Notes: a model not told the origin generated them from the letters alone. A stretch of 64,000 bases of DNA from UBA1764 sp045642565 (GCA_045642565.1 JAZUJE010000008.1:186001-250000); one strand, 5' to 3'; counted from the stretch's first letter, positions 1-7,872 are shown. Made by a program: numbers and translations.

Positions 1-1
1 G

Positions 2-109
2 CTTAGCGAGGAAGAGAAAATCAAAAAAGCTGATGTTGTTATTTTGAATGAAGGAAGTATTGAAGATTTAGTTAAGAAAGTAAAGGTTTTACTAAATGGC
101 AGAAGCTAA
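2..109 (+). CDS. coaE: Dephospho-CoA kinase, C-terminal end only (partial)
   Basis: The first 36 codons of the window, ending in TAA at 107-109, read as the tail of dephospho-CoA kinase, which phosphorylates dephospho-CoA in the last step of coenzyme A synthesis. The recognisable part is the ADVVILNEGSIEDL stretch, which matches the conserved ADxVIxNxGsxexL segment near the end of CoaE proteins, followed by a short Lys-rich helix. The P-loop and the rest of the enzyme lie outside the window. The reading frame overlaps the start of ftsK by 14 bases, so the two genes are probably cotranscribed and translationally coupled. The identification rests on about 35 residues. Confidence 0.7.
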   Translation, partial: LSEEEKIKKADVVILNEGSIEDLVKKVKVLLNGRS

Positions 110-2663
110 AAAGAAGAAAAGTACAAGGCCTACAAAGGAACAGAAAAACAAAATAAAAGAAGAAGCTGAAAAAAGGCAGGCCGAAATTGCAAGAAAAAAA
201 GAGATACATGATGAAATAATATCAGTAATTATTATCGCGTTAGGTGTCTTTTTAGTCTTAAGCTTGCATACGGCATCTACAGGAGCAGTTGGCGCTGCAG
301 TCAAAGAAGTATTGATGGGCTTGTTTGGCAAGGTAGCATATGTTTTCCCATACTATTTAATTGTGTATGGTATTTTAAATTTTGCTCAAAAAACATCGTA
401 TATATCTTGGCGGTCTGTTTTATTTTGCATAGTTCTATTTTTCTTAATATCAACAATATATGCAAGCACATATCCAATTCTTAATAAAATTACTTGGAAT
501 CAAATAAAAATAATCTATGGCGCAGGCAAGATTAAAGGTGGTGTCATTGGAACGATTATCGCAGCATTCCTTTCAAAATATGTTGGGAAGATAGGAATAT
601 ATATTATTTGCTGTGCTGGTATGATTGTATGTCTATTATTTATTATTAATACGCCTATATCTGCTTTGTTTGACAAAATGAAGATTAAAGCTAAAGCAAG
701 AAGAGAAGCTACAGCCGAAGCTATGGCAGCTTTAGAAGATCAAGAACCGGAACAAGTTAAGATAGAAGATATCAAAAATGAAATTGAACAAAAATCCAGG
801 GTTGATGTTGTTAGAAGTATTGAGTCTGTAAAAAATACTGATGACTTTGATGATACGCTTCCGCAACTTAATTTGTTTGATAAGCAAGCTGAAGCAGAAA
901 AGGAATTTGATGAACTTGAAAAAATTGCAAACGACTTAGCGACCGAAGAGCTTCCAAATGAGCCATTAACAAATAAACAAAATATAATTAATTTGGTATC
1001 GGACAACAATTTATTTGGTCGCGATGACAGAATAAAGAACCCAGGCTATGGACTTGATGGAACTATGCCTAAAAGCAGATCAAAGGGCCTTGATATTGAT
1101 GGACAAGATATTCATGTTGATTTGTCACCTATGGAACCAATGGGCGCTAATTCAATGAATGCTAATTTGTTTCCTAGTGAAAATTATAATGTTCATAAAC
1201 AGGGTGCAAAATATAGATTCCCGCCATTTAATTTACTTTCAAAATCGAAAGCAGGTAAAGAGGCAGGAGATTTGCATATGCGTGCTGTCGCACTTGAAAA
1301 CACTTTGAAATCTTTTGGTGTTGATGCAAGTGTGAGTGATGTAATTCAAGGGCCTGCAGTAACGAGATTTGAAGTTACTCCGGCTCCTGGTGTTAAAGTC
1401 TCAAAGATTACAAATTTACATGATGATATAGCACTAAATTTAAGAGCCAGAAGTTTGAGGATTGAAGCTCCTATTCCTGGAAAAGCAGCAGTAGGAATTG
1501 AAATATCCAATGACATCATTAATATGGTTGGCATAAGAGAAATTATAGAATCAAAAGAATTTGGTGCAGCAAAATCAAAAATTTCCATGGGCCTTGGCAA
1601 ATCAATTTCCGGGTCTCCTGTGATTGCTAATTTAAAAGATATGCCACACCTATTAATTGCTGGTAGCACGGGATCTGGTAAGTCTGTTTGTATAAACAGT
1701 ATTATTATGAGCTTTTTATATAAAGCTACACCAGAAGAAGTTAAGTTGATTTTAATAGACCCAAAGGTTGTTGAACTTTCGATTTATAATGGCATACCGC
1801 ATCTTTTGGTACCTGTTGTTACAGAACCCGGTAAAGCGGCTGCAGCACTTGGATGGGCTGTCACAGAAATGGATAATCGTTATAAGAGATTCAGCAGTGA
1901 AAATGTACGTGATATTCAGTCTTATAATGAAGCAGTAATTGCAAATGGTGAGAAAGAGAAAATTATGCCACAGATTGTCATTATCATTGATGAAATGGCA
2001 GATTTGATGATGGCCGCTCAAAATCAAGTGGAGACATATGTTACAAGGCTTGCTGCAAAAGCTCGTGCTGCGGGCATTCATTTGATTATTGCAACACAAC
2101 GACCATCTGTTGATGTAATTACAGGAACATTAAAAAATAATATCCCGTCAAGAATCGCATTTGCTGTTGGTTCACAAATAGACTCAAGAACTATTCTTGA
2201 TATGGCCGGTGCGGAGCATCTGCTTGGCAAAGGCGATATGCTTTATAGCCCTCAAGGAATGGATAAACCTCTTAGAGTACAAGGGTGTTTTGTTTCTGAT
2301 GAAGAAGTACAAAAAGTAATCGACTTTGTAAAAAAGAATTCAGGCGTTGCAGAATATAGCGAAGCGGTTAATACTGCTTTAGAAAAGACCGGACTTGATT
2401 CCGGAACTAAACAGTCTGATGAGGATGATTCACTTTTTAATGAAGCTGTAGAATTTATTGCTCATTCGGAATCAGCATCAGTTTCTTCATTACAAAGAAG
2501 ATTTAGAATTGGATATAATCGAGCTGCGCGATTAATAGATGATATGGAAGCTCGCGGTATTGTAGGACCTGCTGATGGAAGCCATCCGAGAAAGGTTTTG
2601 ATTACCCCGGCAGATTTAGATACTATCCAAAATAATACAGGTGAAAATGAAGTGGACTTCTAA
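96..2663 (+). CDS. ftsK: DNA translocase FtsK/SpoIIIE
   Basis: Septum-anchored, ATP-driven DNA pump that clears chromosomal DNA from the closing division septum (SpoIIIE in sporulating relatives). The 855 residues show the family layout: a charged Lys-rich N-terminus, about four membrane segments between residues 40 and 190, an acidic linker, then the RecA-like motor. Walker A is GSTGSGKS near residue 523 and Walker B is IVIIIDEMAD near residue 628. A C-terminal winged-helix gamma domain lies at about 778-840 (SSLQRRFRIGYNRAARLID), the part that reads KOPS/SRS-like sequences. ATG 96 follows an AAAGG-type site. The gene overlaps coaE upstream and shares one base with rimO downstream, so it heads a coaE-ftsK-rimO-pgsA run. 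Length and motifs look intact. Confidence 0.96.
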   Translation: MAEAKKKKSTRPTKEQKNKIKEEAEKRQAEIARKKEIHDEIISVIIIALGVFLVLSLHTASTGAVGAAVKEVLMGLFGKVAYVFPYYLIVYGILNFAQKTSYISWRSVLFCIVLFFLISTIYASTYPILNKITWNQIKIIYGAGKIKGGVIGTIIAAFLSKYVGKIGIYIICCAGMIVCLLFIINTPISALFDKMKIKAKARREATAEAMAALEDQEPEQVKIEDIKNEIEQKSRVDVVRSIESVKNTDDFDDTLPQLNLFDKQAEAEKEFDELEKIANDLATEELPNEPLTNKQNIINLVSDNNLFGRDDRIKNPGYGLDGTMPKSRSKGLDIDGQDIHVDLSPMEPMGANSMNANLFPSENYNVHKQGAKYRFPPFNLLSKSKAGKEAGDLHMRAVALENTLKSFGVDASVSDVIQGPAVTRFEVTPAPGVKVSKITNLHDDIALNLRARSLRIEAPIPGKAAVGIEISNDIINMVGIREIIESKEFGAAKSKISMGLGKSISGSPVIANLKDMPHLLIAGSTGSGKSVCINSIIMSFLYKATPEEVKLILIDPKVVELSIYNGIPHLLVPVVTEPGKAAAALGWAVTEMDNRYKRFSSENVRDIQSYNEAVIANGEKEKIMPQIVIIIDEMADLMMAAQNQVETYVTRLAAKARAAGIHLIIATQRPSVDVITGTLKNNIPSRIAFAVGSQIDSRTILDMAGAEHLLGKGDMLYSPQGMDKPLRVQGCFVSDEEVQKVIDFVKKNSGVAEYSEAVNTALEKTGLDSGTKQSDEDDSLFNEAVEFIAHSESASVSSLQRRFRIGYNRAARLIDDMEARGIVGPADGSHPRKVLITPADLDTIQNNTGENEVDF

Positions 2664-3946
2664 TGAATATATTTATTAAAACTCTTGGGTGTGACAAAAA
2701 TACTTGCGATAGTGAGTTTATAAAAGGAGATCTTATTAGTAAAGGTTATAAATTTACTGATAATCCATACAATGCAGATGTACTAATTGTTAATACCTGT
2801 GGGTTTATTAAGGATGCTAAAATTCAATCTATCGAATCAATTTTTGAGTTAGCAAATATTAAGAGTAATAAGCAAAAGCTGATTGTTACCGGATGTTTAT
2901 CTCAAAGATATGCATCTGAATTGTTTGATGAGATGCCCGAAGTCGATGCATTTTTGGGCGTTAATGATTATGATAAATTAGAAGAATTAATTATCTCTGA
3001 TGAGCGTTTGTTTTATAATTCTAAAGCAAATAAATGTTATAAAGAATTCGGGCAAAGAGCTGCTGTTGATGGTATATGGTCAGCTCCACTTAAAATTTCT
3101 GATGGTTGTAAGAATGTATGCTCGTATTGTGCTATACCATATATCAGAGGTGGATACAGGTCTCGTGATCCAAAATTAATTATCGATGAAGCTAAAACTC
3201 TGGCAAAACAAGGCGTAAAGGAATTGATTTTGGTTGGACAAGATGTTACCGCGTATGAAAATCTTCCTTTTTTACTTAAGCAACTTTGCAAAATTGATGG
3301 GATTCATTGGATTAGACTAATGTATTGCTATGAGAATGAAATTACAGATGATTTGATTAAAGTAATTAAATCTGAAAAGAAGATAGTAAAATACATCGAT
3401 ATTCCTTTGCAACATTATTCTGATAAAATTTTAAAATCTATGAATCGCAGGTCTCGTTCTATCACTATTAGTAATACTATTGAAAAGCTTAGAACGGAAA
3501 TTCCCGACATCAGAATAAGAACAACATTTATTGTTGGTTATCCTGGAGAACAAAAACAAGATTTTAAGCTTTTGTATGATTTTGTTGAAAAAACAAAGTT
3601 TGACAGACTCGGTGTGTTTACTTATTCAAAAGAAGAGGGCACAAAAGCTTCAAAAATGCCAGGGCAGGTAAAAGAGGATGCAAAATTACGGAGACAAGAA
3701 AAAATCATGGAGCTTCAGAGGAAAATTTCTTTATGGCACAATCAAGAAATGATAGGTACTATACAAGAAGTTTTGGTTGAGGAATTAGATTCAGATGGAG
3801 TGTATATTGGAAGAACACAATTTGATGCTCCTGATATTGACAACGAAGTAATTTTTACTTCTAATAAAAAATTAAAACTCGGATCATTTGTTAATGTAAA
3901 AATTACAGATGCATTTGATTATGATTTGAATGGAGAACTTGTATAA
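2663..3946 (+). CDS. rimO: Ribosomal protein S12 methylthiotransferase RimO
   Basis: Radical SAM enzyme that methylthiolates the conserved aspartate of ribosomal protein S12. The N-terminal MTTase domain has its three iron-sulfur cysteines at C10, C46 and C78 (LGCDKN, NTCGF, TGCLS). The radical SAM cluster is C149-x3-C153-x2-C156 (CKNVCSYC), and a TRAM domain occupies the last 70 residues or so. The LGCxKN start and DSE motif favour RimO over MiaB, whose usual motif differs. At 427 residues it is of normal length. The start ATG shares one base with the ftsK stop (TAATG) and the stop shares one base with pgsA, so it is translated as part of the ftsK-rimO-pgsA operon, an order common in Firmicutes. 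Confidence 0.94.
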   Translation: MNIFIKTLGCDKNTCDSEFIKGDLISKGYKFTDNPYNADVLIVNTCGFIKDAKIQSIESIFELANIKSNKQKLIVTGCLSQRYASELFDEMPEVDAFLGVNDYDKLEELIISDERLFYNSKANKCYKEFGQRAAVDGIWSAPLKISDGCKNVCSYCAIPYIRGGYRSRDPKLIIDEAKTLAKQGVKELILVGQDVTAYENLPFLLKQLCKIDGIHWIRLMYCYENEITDDLIKVIKSEKKIVKYIDIPLQHYSDKILKSMNRRSRSITISNTIEKLRTEIPDIRIRTTFIVGYPGEQKQDFKLLYDFVEKTKFDRLGVFTYSKEEGTKASKMPGQVKEDAKLRRQEKIMELQRKISLWHNQEMIGTIQEVLVEELDSDGVYIGRTQFDAPDIDNEVIFTSNKKLKLGSFVNVKITDAFDYDLNGELV

Positions 3947-4491
3947 TGAATCTTCCAAATAAACTTACACTTGGGCGTGTCATAGCTGTTCCATTTTTTA
4001 TAGTAGCGTATATGCTACATTGGTATATTCCATCGACAATTATTTTTATTCTGGCTTCAGTGACAGATTTGCTGGATGGGAAAATTGCTCGCAAATACAA
4101 TCTTATAACTAATTTTGGAAAAATAATGGATCCTTTAGCAGATAAGATTTTAGTTTATTCGGCATATTGTCTTATGCTTGCCGATGATAAACACTTAATT
4201 TCAGCATGGGCTTTTATTATTATTTTGGCCAGAGAATTTCTTGTTGCCGGAGTTAGAGCAGTTGCGGCTTCAAAGGGGATTGTAATAGCAGCTGATTTAC
4301 CTGGAAAAGTTAAAACAGTTCTGCAGATGATAGCTGTACCATGTATCTTATTATCTTGCTCAAAGTTACCTCTAAAAATCATAATGCCACTTGGCATGGC
4401 CGGAACTATTATTTTTTACGCTTCTGTATTTATGACTGTGGTTTCGGGGGTAAATTACACTTTAAAAAATAAAGAAGTATTCAAAGATTAA
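3946..4491 (+). CDS. pgsA: CDP-diacylglycerol--glycerol-3-phosphate 3-phosphatidyltransferase
   Basis: Integral membrane enzyme that transfers a phosphatidyl group from CDP-diacylglycerol to glycerol-3-phosphate, the committed step to phosphatidylglycerol. The CDP-alcohol phosphotransferase signature D-x2-DG-x2-AR-x8-G-x3-D-x3-D is complete: D41, D44, G45, A48-R49, G58, D62 and D66. Several hydrophobic segments fill the 181 residues, the usual size. It is the last gene of the ftsK-rimO-pgsA run. In many Firmicutes cinA lies between pgsA and recA; here recA follows directly after about 130 bases that contain its own promoter. Confidence 0.95.
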   Translation: MNLPNKLTLGRVIAVPFFIVAYMLHWYIPSTIIFILASVTDLLDGKIARKYNLITNFGKIMDPLADKILVYSAYCLMLADDKHLISAWAFIIILAREFLVAGVRAVAASKGIVIAADLPGKVKTVLQMIAVPCILLSCSKLPLKIIMPLGMAGTIIFYASVFMTVVSGVNYTLKNKEVFKD

Positions 4492-4512
4492 TATTTACAT
4501 TTATGTAAATAT
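4491..4512. repeat. 22-bp palindrome after pgsA
   Basis: A perfect 10-2-10 inverted repeat (arm ATATTTACAT) begins on the last base of the pgsA stop codon. No run of T follows on the + strand, so it is not a standard intrinsic terminator. It could be an mRNA 3'-end stabiliser for the ftsK operon, a weak terminator, or a protein-binding site upstream of the recA promoter 30 bases away. The sequence alone does not decide. Confidence 0.5.
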
Positions 4513-4542
4513 ATGGTATTGTAAATTTATTCTAAATTATAG

Positions 4543-4571
4543 TTGACTGGGGAGTCTAAATAGGGTATTAT
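4543..4571 (+). promoter_or_regulatory. recA promoter
   Basis: Housekeeping-type promoter: -35 TTGACT (4543-4548), 17-base spacer, -10 TATTAT (4566-4571). The expected transcription start, around 4578, falls on the LexA-type palindrome, so a repressor bound there would block initiation. Confidence 0.75.
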
Positions 4572-4577
4572 AAGTAC

Positions 4578-4589
4578 GAACAAATGTTC
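4578..4589. promoter_or_regulatory. LexA/SOS box at recA
   Basis: The 12-base near-palindrome GAACAAATGTTC, preceded by C, fits the Firmicutes SOS operator form GAAC-N4-GTTC. It lies just downstream of the recA -10 element. The same half-sites occur three times in front of the LysM gene at 32947, supporting one shared repressor. No lexA gene is in this window. Confidence 0.85.
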
Positions 4590-4621
4590 ACACTGTTTAT
4601 ACCAATAATTTGGAGGGAAAA

Positions 4622-5701
4622 ATGGCAACTAAAAAGGTTGAAATTAATGAAAAAGATAAAGCTTTAGAAGCTGCATTATTGCAAATAGACAAAAAGTTTG
4701 GCAAGGGATCAATAATGACTCTGGGCGATGAAAGTGCACGAATGAATATTGAAGCAATTTCGACGGGGTCTGTATCTCTTGACTTAGCTTGTGGCGTGGG
4801 CGGTGTACCAAAGGGAAGAATTGTTGAAATATTTGGTCCGGAATCCTCTGGTAAAACCACTTTGGCACTCCATATTATTGCAGAAGCTCAAAAACAAGGT
4901 GGCAAAGCTGCTTTTATTGACGCGGAGCATGCATTAGACCCGGTTTATGCTGAAAATTTAGGCGTAAAAATTGCTGATTTATTAGTTTCTCAACCTGATA
5001 CTGGTGAAGATGCTCTTGAGATTTGTGAAATGCTCGTAAGATCCGGAGCAATTTCTGTTGTAGTAATTGACTCTGTTGCAGCCTTGGTTCCACGCGCTGA
5101 AATTCAGGGAGACATGGGAGATTCTCATGTTGGTCTTCAAGCAAGACTTATGTCACAAGCACTTAGAAAACTTACAGGGGTTGTTAATAAAACAAATACA
5201 TGTGTTATTTTTATTAACCAACTTCGTGAAAAGGTTGGTGTAATGTTCGGCAATCCTGAGACAACAACAGGCGGGCGTGCTCTAAAGTTTTATTCATCAG
5301 TAAGGTTGGATGTCAGAAGAATTGAATCTATTAAAGTTGGCGATGCTGTTGTTGGTAATAGAACAAGAGTAAAAGTTGTTAAAAATAAGGTTGCTCCTCC
5401 ATTTAAAACAACTGAATTTGACATTATGTACGGTGAGGGTATTTCAAAAGCTGGTGACGTTTTAGATTGTGCTGTAGAGGCAGGCTTTATTGAAAAAGCC
5501 GGTGCATGGTATTCGTTGAATGGAGCAAGGATATGTCAAGGTAGAGAAAATATGAAACAATATCTCAAAGATAACCTTGATATTCTTGAAAAATTGGAGC
5601 AGGACATTAAAGAAAAATATATTGTTAAACATGATGAAACAGATGATATTGATGATGACGATGTATTTGATGTAGATGAAGATGGGGTTATTCTCGATTA
5701 A
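4622..5701 (+). CDS. recA: Recombinase RecA
   Basis: ATP-dependent strand-exchange protein and SOS co-protease. Walker A is GPESSGKT at residues 72-79, followed by the canonical RecA core with DNA-binding loops and the MFGNPETTTGG segment. The C-terminus is very acidic (about 15 Asp/Glu in the last 25 residues), as in many RecA proteins, where the tail tunes DNA binding. I chose ATG 4622 because a strong GGAGGG site (4612-4617) sits five bases upstream and the protein then begins with a usual N-terminus; an in-frame TTG at 4610 is less likely. At 359 residues it is of normal length. It has its own promoter and LexA-type operator. The next gene starts inside its last codons. Confidence 0.98.
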   Translation: MATKKVEINEKDKALEAALLQIDKKFGKGSIMTLGDESARMNIEAISTGSVSLDLACGVGGVPKGRIVEIFGPESSGKTTLALHIIAEAQKQGGKAAFIDAEHALDPVYAENLGVKIADLLVSQPDTGEDALEICEMLVRSGAISVVVIDSVAALVPRAEIQGDMGDSHVGLQARLMSQALRKLTGVVNKTNTCVIFINQLREKVGVMFGNPETTTGGRALKFYSSVRLDVRRIESIKVGDAVVGNRTRVKVVKNKVAPPFKTTEFDIMYGEGISKAGDVLDCAVEAGFIEKAGAWYSLNGARICQGRENMKQYLKDNLDILEKLEQDIKEKYIVKHDETDDIDDDDVFDVDEDGVILD

Positions 5702-6206
5702 TAATGTAAAATCTATTTATAATTTTGTAGTGGCTAATATCGATTATTTGATATTAGCCATTTTGCTTTTAATGTTTTTTATAATATTGATAAAGAAAAT
5801 ATTTTTTGCTATAAAAAATCGTTACTATTCTCAAATTGACAAATTAATAAAGCATTATGCTTCAAATCCTCTTGATTTTGAGCAATTTATTGCAGATTTA
5901 TATACTGATCGCGGATATAAAACTGAGTGTACCGGAGGCAGTGGAGATGGTGGTAAAGACATTATTATGTATAAAGCTCATAATAAATATGTTGTTGAAG
6001 TAAAGCTTTATAAACAAAGTCATAAAGTTGACCGGGAACGAATTCAAAAACTGCACTCTGCAATGATAGATTCTGATGCTGATAAAGCAATATTTGTTAC
6101 AACAAGTGATTTTACAGAACCTGCATATGAATATGCTGCAAAGTATGATATTCAAACAATAAACGGTAGGGAATTATCAAGAATGATAAGAAGTTCACAT
6201 TTTTAA
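5676..6206 (+). CDS. Membrane-anchored Mrr-like restriction endonuclease-fold protein
   Basis: A 176-residue protein with one N-terminal membrane segment (about residues 21-45) followed by a PD-(D/E)xK nuclease-like domain of the Mrr_cat type (residues 65-175). Visible active-site candidates are D95 in GGKDI and E108-x-K110 in VVEVKLYK, preceded by a Gly-rich turn (GGSGDGG), all in the order expected for Mrr-type enzymes. The domain ends in the usual VTTSDFTEPA..YA..Y segment. Proteins of this design in other bacteria are annotated as restriction endonucleases, but a membrane-tethered one next to recA with no methylase nearby is more likely a DNA-handling or repair nuclease; that is inference. 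The start overlaps recA by 26 bases (ATG 5676, or ATG 5682), and no clear ribosome-binding site is seen, suggesting coupling to recA. Confidence 0.75.
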   Translation: MKMGLFSINNVKSIYNFVVANIDYLILAILLLMFFIILIKKIFFAIKNRYYSQIDKLIKHYASNPLDFEQFIADLYTDRGYKTECTGGSGDGGKDIIMYKAHNKYVVEVKLYKQSHKVDRERIQKLHSAMIDSDADKAIFVTTSDFTEPAYEYAAKYDIQTINGRELSRMIRSSHF

Positions 6207-6235
6207 GTTATTTTTAAGTTTAGGTAGTGTATAAT
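6207..6235 (+). promoter_or_regulatory. Possible promoter for the zinc peptidase gene
   Basis: A perfect TATAAT (6230-6235) preceded by GTG lies 21 bases before the ATG of the next gene, just after the nuclease stop codon. The -35 region is poor, so this is a tentative call based mainly on the -10 element. Confidence 0.4.
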
Positions 6236-6256
6236 TTAAATCGGGAGGTGTGATAT

Positions 6257-6955
6257 ATGTTATATTATGGTTTAGGATATTACGCTTCAATGATAGTGTT
6301 AATTCCTGCAATTATTTTAACTTTCTATGCACAATTTAAAGTTAAATCTGCATATGCCAGATATTCTGGAATAAGAAATTCTAAGAATATTTCCGGAAGC
6401 GAAGTCGCTCGAATTATTCTTGAAAATAATGGTATGGGTAATATGCCCATTAATCTTATACAGGGCAATTTAACAGATAATTATAATCCTAAAAATAAGA
6501 CATTAAATCTTAGTGCCGGCGTGTTCAATAGTCCTTCTATTGCTGCATTAGGTATTGCCGCCCATGAATGCGGCCATGCGATACAAGATCATGAGGGATA
6601 TGGACTACTTCGTTTTAGAAATTCAATTGTTCCGGCAGTGAATATATGTTCAACATTATCTTGGCCACTATTAATTATCGGCCTAATTTTGGGAGCTGCT
6701 AAGCTGGCTGATGTTGGAATTATACTGTTTGCCCTTGTAATTGTTTTTCATCTGGTTACTTTGCCAGTTGAAATTAATGCTTCAAAAAGAGGCTTAAAAT
6801 TACTTCAAGAATATGGATTTCTTTCTAATAATGCTGATTTTTCGGGTGCTAAAGCTGTTTTATCAGCGGCAGCCCTAACATATCTTGCAGCGCTTGCTAT
6901 GGCTGTAGGTAACTTGCTTAGGATGATAATGCTTACGAGGTCTTCAAGACGTTAA
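6257..6955 (+). CDS. YugP-family zinc metallopeptidase (Zn_peptidase_2)
   Basis: Membrane-bound putative neutral zinc peptidase of the YugP/DUF-type Zn_peptidase_2 family. The zinc motif HECGH is at residues 103-107 (AAHECGHAIQD). Hydrophobic segments lie at the N-terminus (about 8-26), at about 125-160 and near the C-terminus, and the conserved LPVEINAS..A segment follows the second. The 232 residues match the family size. The cellular substrate is unknown for the family. ATG 6257 has a strong GGGAGGTG site. The gene stands alone between a possible promoter and a clear terminator. Confidence 0.9.
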   Translation: MLYYGLGYYASMIVLIPAIILTFYAQFKVKSAYARYSGIRNSKNISGSEVARIILENNGMGNMPINLIQGNLTDNYNPKNKTLNLSAGVFNSPSIAALGIAAHECGHAIQDHEGYGLLRFRNSIVPAVNICSTLSWPLLIIGLILGAAKLADVGIILFALVIVFHLVTLPVEINASKRGLKLLQEYGFLSNNADFSGAKAVLSAAALTYLAALAMAVGNLLRMIMLTRSSRR

Positions 6956-6981
6956 AAAATGGGCAAAAAAGCCCATTTTTT
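6954..6981 (+). terminator. Intrinsic terminator after the zinc peptidase gene
   Basis: The stem AAAAAATGGGC / GCCCATTTTTT has a six-A loop and ends in a T run, directly at the stop codon of the peptidase gene. Confidence 0.92.
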
Positions 6982-6982
6982 A

Positions 6983-7011
6983 TTGACAAAGCTTATCAAT
7001 TTTGATATTAT
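6983..7011 (+). promoter_or_regulatory. Promoter of the rplU-rpmA operon
   Basis: Consensus-like -35 TTGACA (6983-6988), 17-base spacer and -10 TATTAT (7006-7011). Transcription would start near 7018, about 90 bases before rplU, giving a structured leader. Confidence 0.85.
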
Positions 7012-7018
7012 TCGTATG

Positions 7019-7080
7019 TTGCCGCTCTAAGTGTGGTTCTTTTCAAATGTGCTGTTTTAAGTACATACCCATAAAGGCGA
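7019..7080 (+). promoter_or_regulatory. Probable ribosomal protein L21 leader RNA
   Basis: The stretch between the promoter and rplU can fold as a closed unit. TTGCC (7019-7023) pairs with GGCGA (7076-7080), TGG (7034-7036) can pair with CCA (7069-7071), and TGTGCT (7048-7053) pairs with AGTACA (7060-7065) around a six-base loop. Position and size fit the L21 leader (rplU autoregulatory element) known in Firmicutes, where L21 is thought to repress its own operon. I recognise it by position and pairing; a covariance-model search would settle it. Confidence 0.6.
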
Positions 7081-7106
7081 GCCCGTATTAAATGGAGGTA
7101 AACAAT

Positions 7107-7583
7107 ATGTACGCAGTTGTACAGACCGGCGGAAAGCAATATCGTGTTTCCAAGGGTGACGTTATCAATGTTGAAAAGTTAAACGTTGAAGCAGGCCAGA
7201 ATGTCGTTTTAGACGAAGTTATCGCTCTTAGCGGTGAAGGCAATACAATTGTTGGTAAACCATTTATTGATGGTGCTGCAGTTGAATGCAAAGTAGTTGA
7301 AAATGGCAAAGGCAAAAAAGTTATTATCTATAAGTATAAGGCAAAGAAAGACTATCGTAAAAAACAAGGTCATAGACAGCCATATACACAGCTCGAAGTT
7401 ACCAATATTATTGCAAGTGGTGCTACAAAATCTTCAGCTCCAAAAGCTGAAGGGAAAAAACCTTCTCTTAAGTCAATGAAGAAGGCAGAGCTTATTGAAT
7501 TCGCAAAAGCAAATAACATTTCTATTGATGAAAAAGCAACTAATGCTGAATTAATTGCTGCTATCGAAGCAGGATTAAAGTAA
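7107..7583 (+). CDS. rplU: 50S ribosomal protein L21 with C-terminal HeH/SAP-like extension
   Basis: Residues 1-103 are a normal L21 (MYAVVQTGGKQYRV start, KYKAKKDYRKKQGHRQPYT near the end), a 23S rRNA-binding protein of the large subunit. After a Lys/Ser/Ala linker, residues about 122-158 form an extra helical module (MKKAELIEFAKANNISID, then TNAELIAAIE) that resembles HeH/LEM, SAP or Rho_N-type nucleic-acid-binding helices. Typical L21 ends near residue 103, so the tail is the unusual part. ATG 7107 is set by the GGAGGT at 7094-7099. The gene is first in the rplU-rpmA unit, behind a probable L21 leader. No prp (ysxB) gene lies between it and rpmA. Confidence 0.96.
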   Translation: MYAVVQTGGKQYRVSKGDVINVEKLNVEAGQNVVLDEVIALSGEGNTIVGKPFIDGAAVECKVVENGKGKKVIIYKYKAKKDYRKKQGHRQPYTQLEVTNIIASGATKSSAPKAEGKKPSLKSMKKAELIEFAKANNISIDEKATNAELIAAIEAGLK

Positions 7584-7605
7584 TAAAGGATCGGAGGTAA
7601 ACCAC

Positions 7606-7863
7606 ATGGCAAGTAAAAAAGGTGTAGGTAGCTCTAAGAATGGTAGAGATAGTGAGTCTAAACGCTTAGGAGTTAAAAGAGCCGACGGTCAGTTCGTTAG
7701 CGCAGGTACAATTATTGTTAGACAGAGAGGAACAAAGATTCATCCGGGTAACAATGTAGGTATCGGTGGAGATGACACACTTTTTGCAAAACAAGATGGC
7801 GTTGTTAAATTCGAAAGAAAAGACAAGACTAGAAAGCAAGTTAGTGTATATACTGAAGCTTAA
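7606..7863 (+). CDS. rpmA: 50S ribosomal protein L27 (no N-terminal leader peptide)
   Basis: Large-subunit protein near the peptidyl-transferase centre. The 85-residue sequence starts directly at MASKKGVGSSKNGRDSESKR, the mature L27 N-terminus. In most Firmicutes L27 begins with a short MLxxxLQxFA-type leader that the protease Prp removes; here it is absent, and in-frame stop codons lie just upstream of ATG 7606, so it was not missed. The start has a good GGAGGT site. It follows rplU by 22 bases, and an intrinsic terminator follows. Confidence 0.97.
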   Translation: MASKKGVGSSKNGRDSESKRLGVKRADGQFVSAGTIIVRQRGTKIHPGNNVGIGGDDTLFAKQDGVVKFERKDKTRKQVSVYTEA

Positions 7864-7872
7864 TTGATTTAA

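Noticed and set aside
5676..6206. Restriction-modification system
   Set aside because: Only a nuclease-like domain is present; no methyltransferase or specificity subunit in the neighbourhood.
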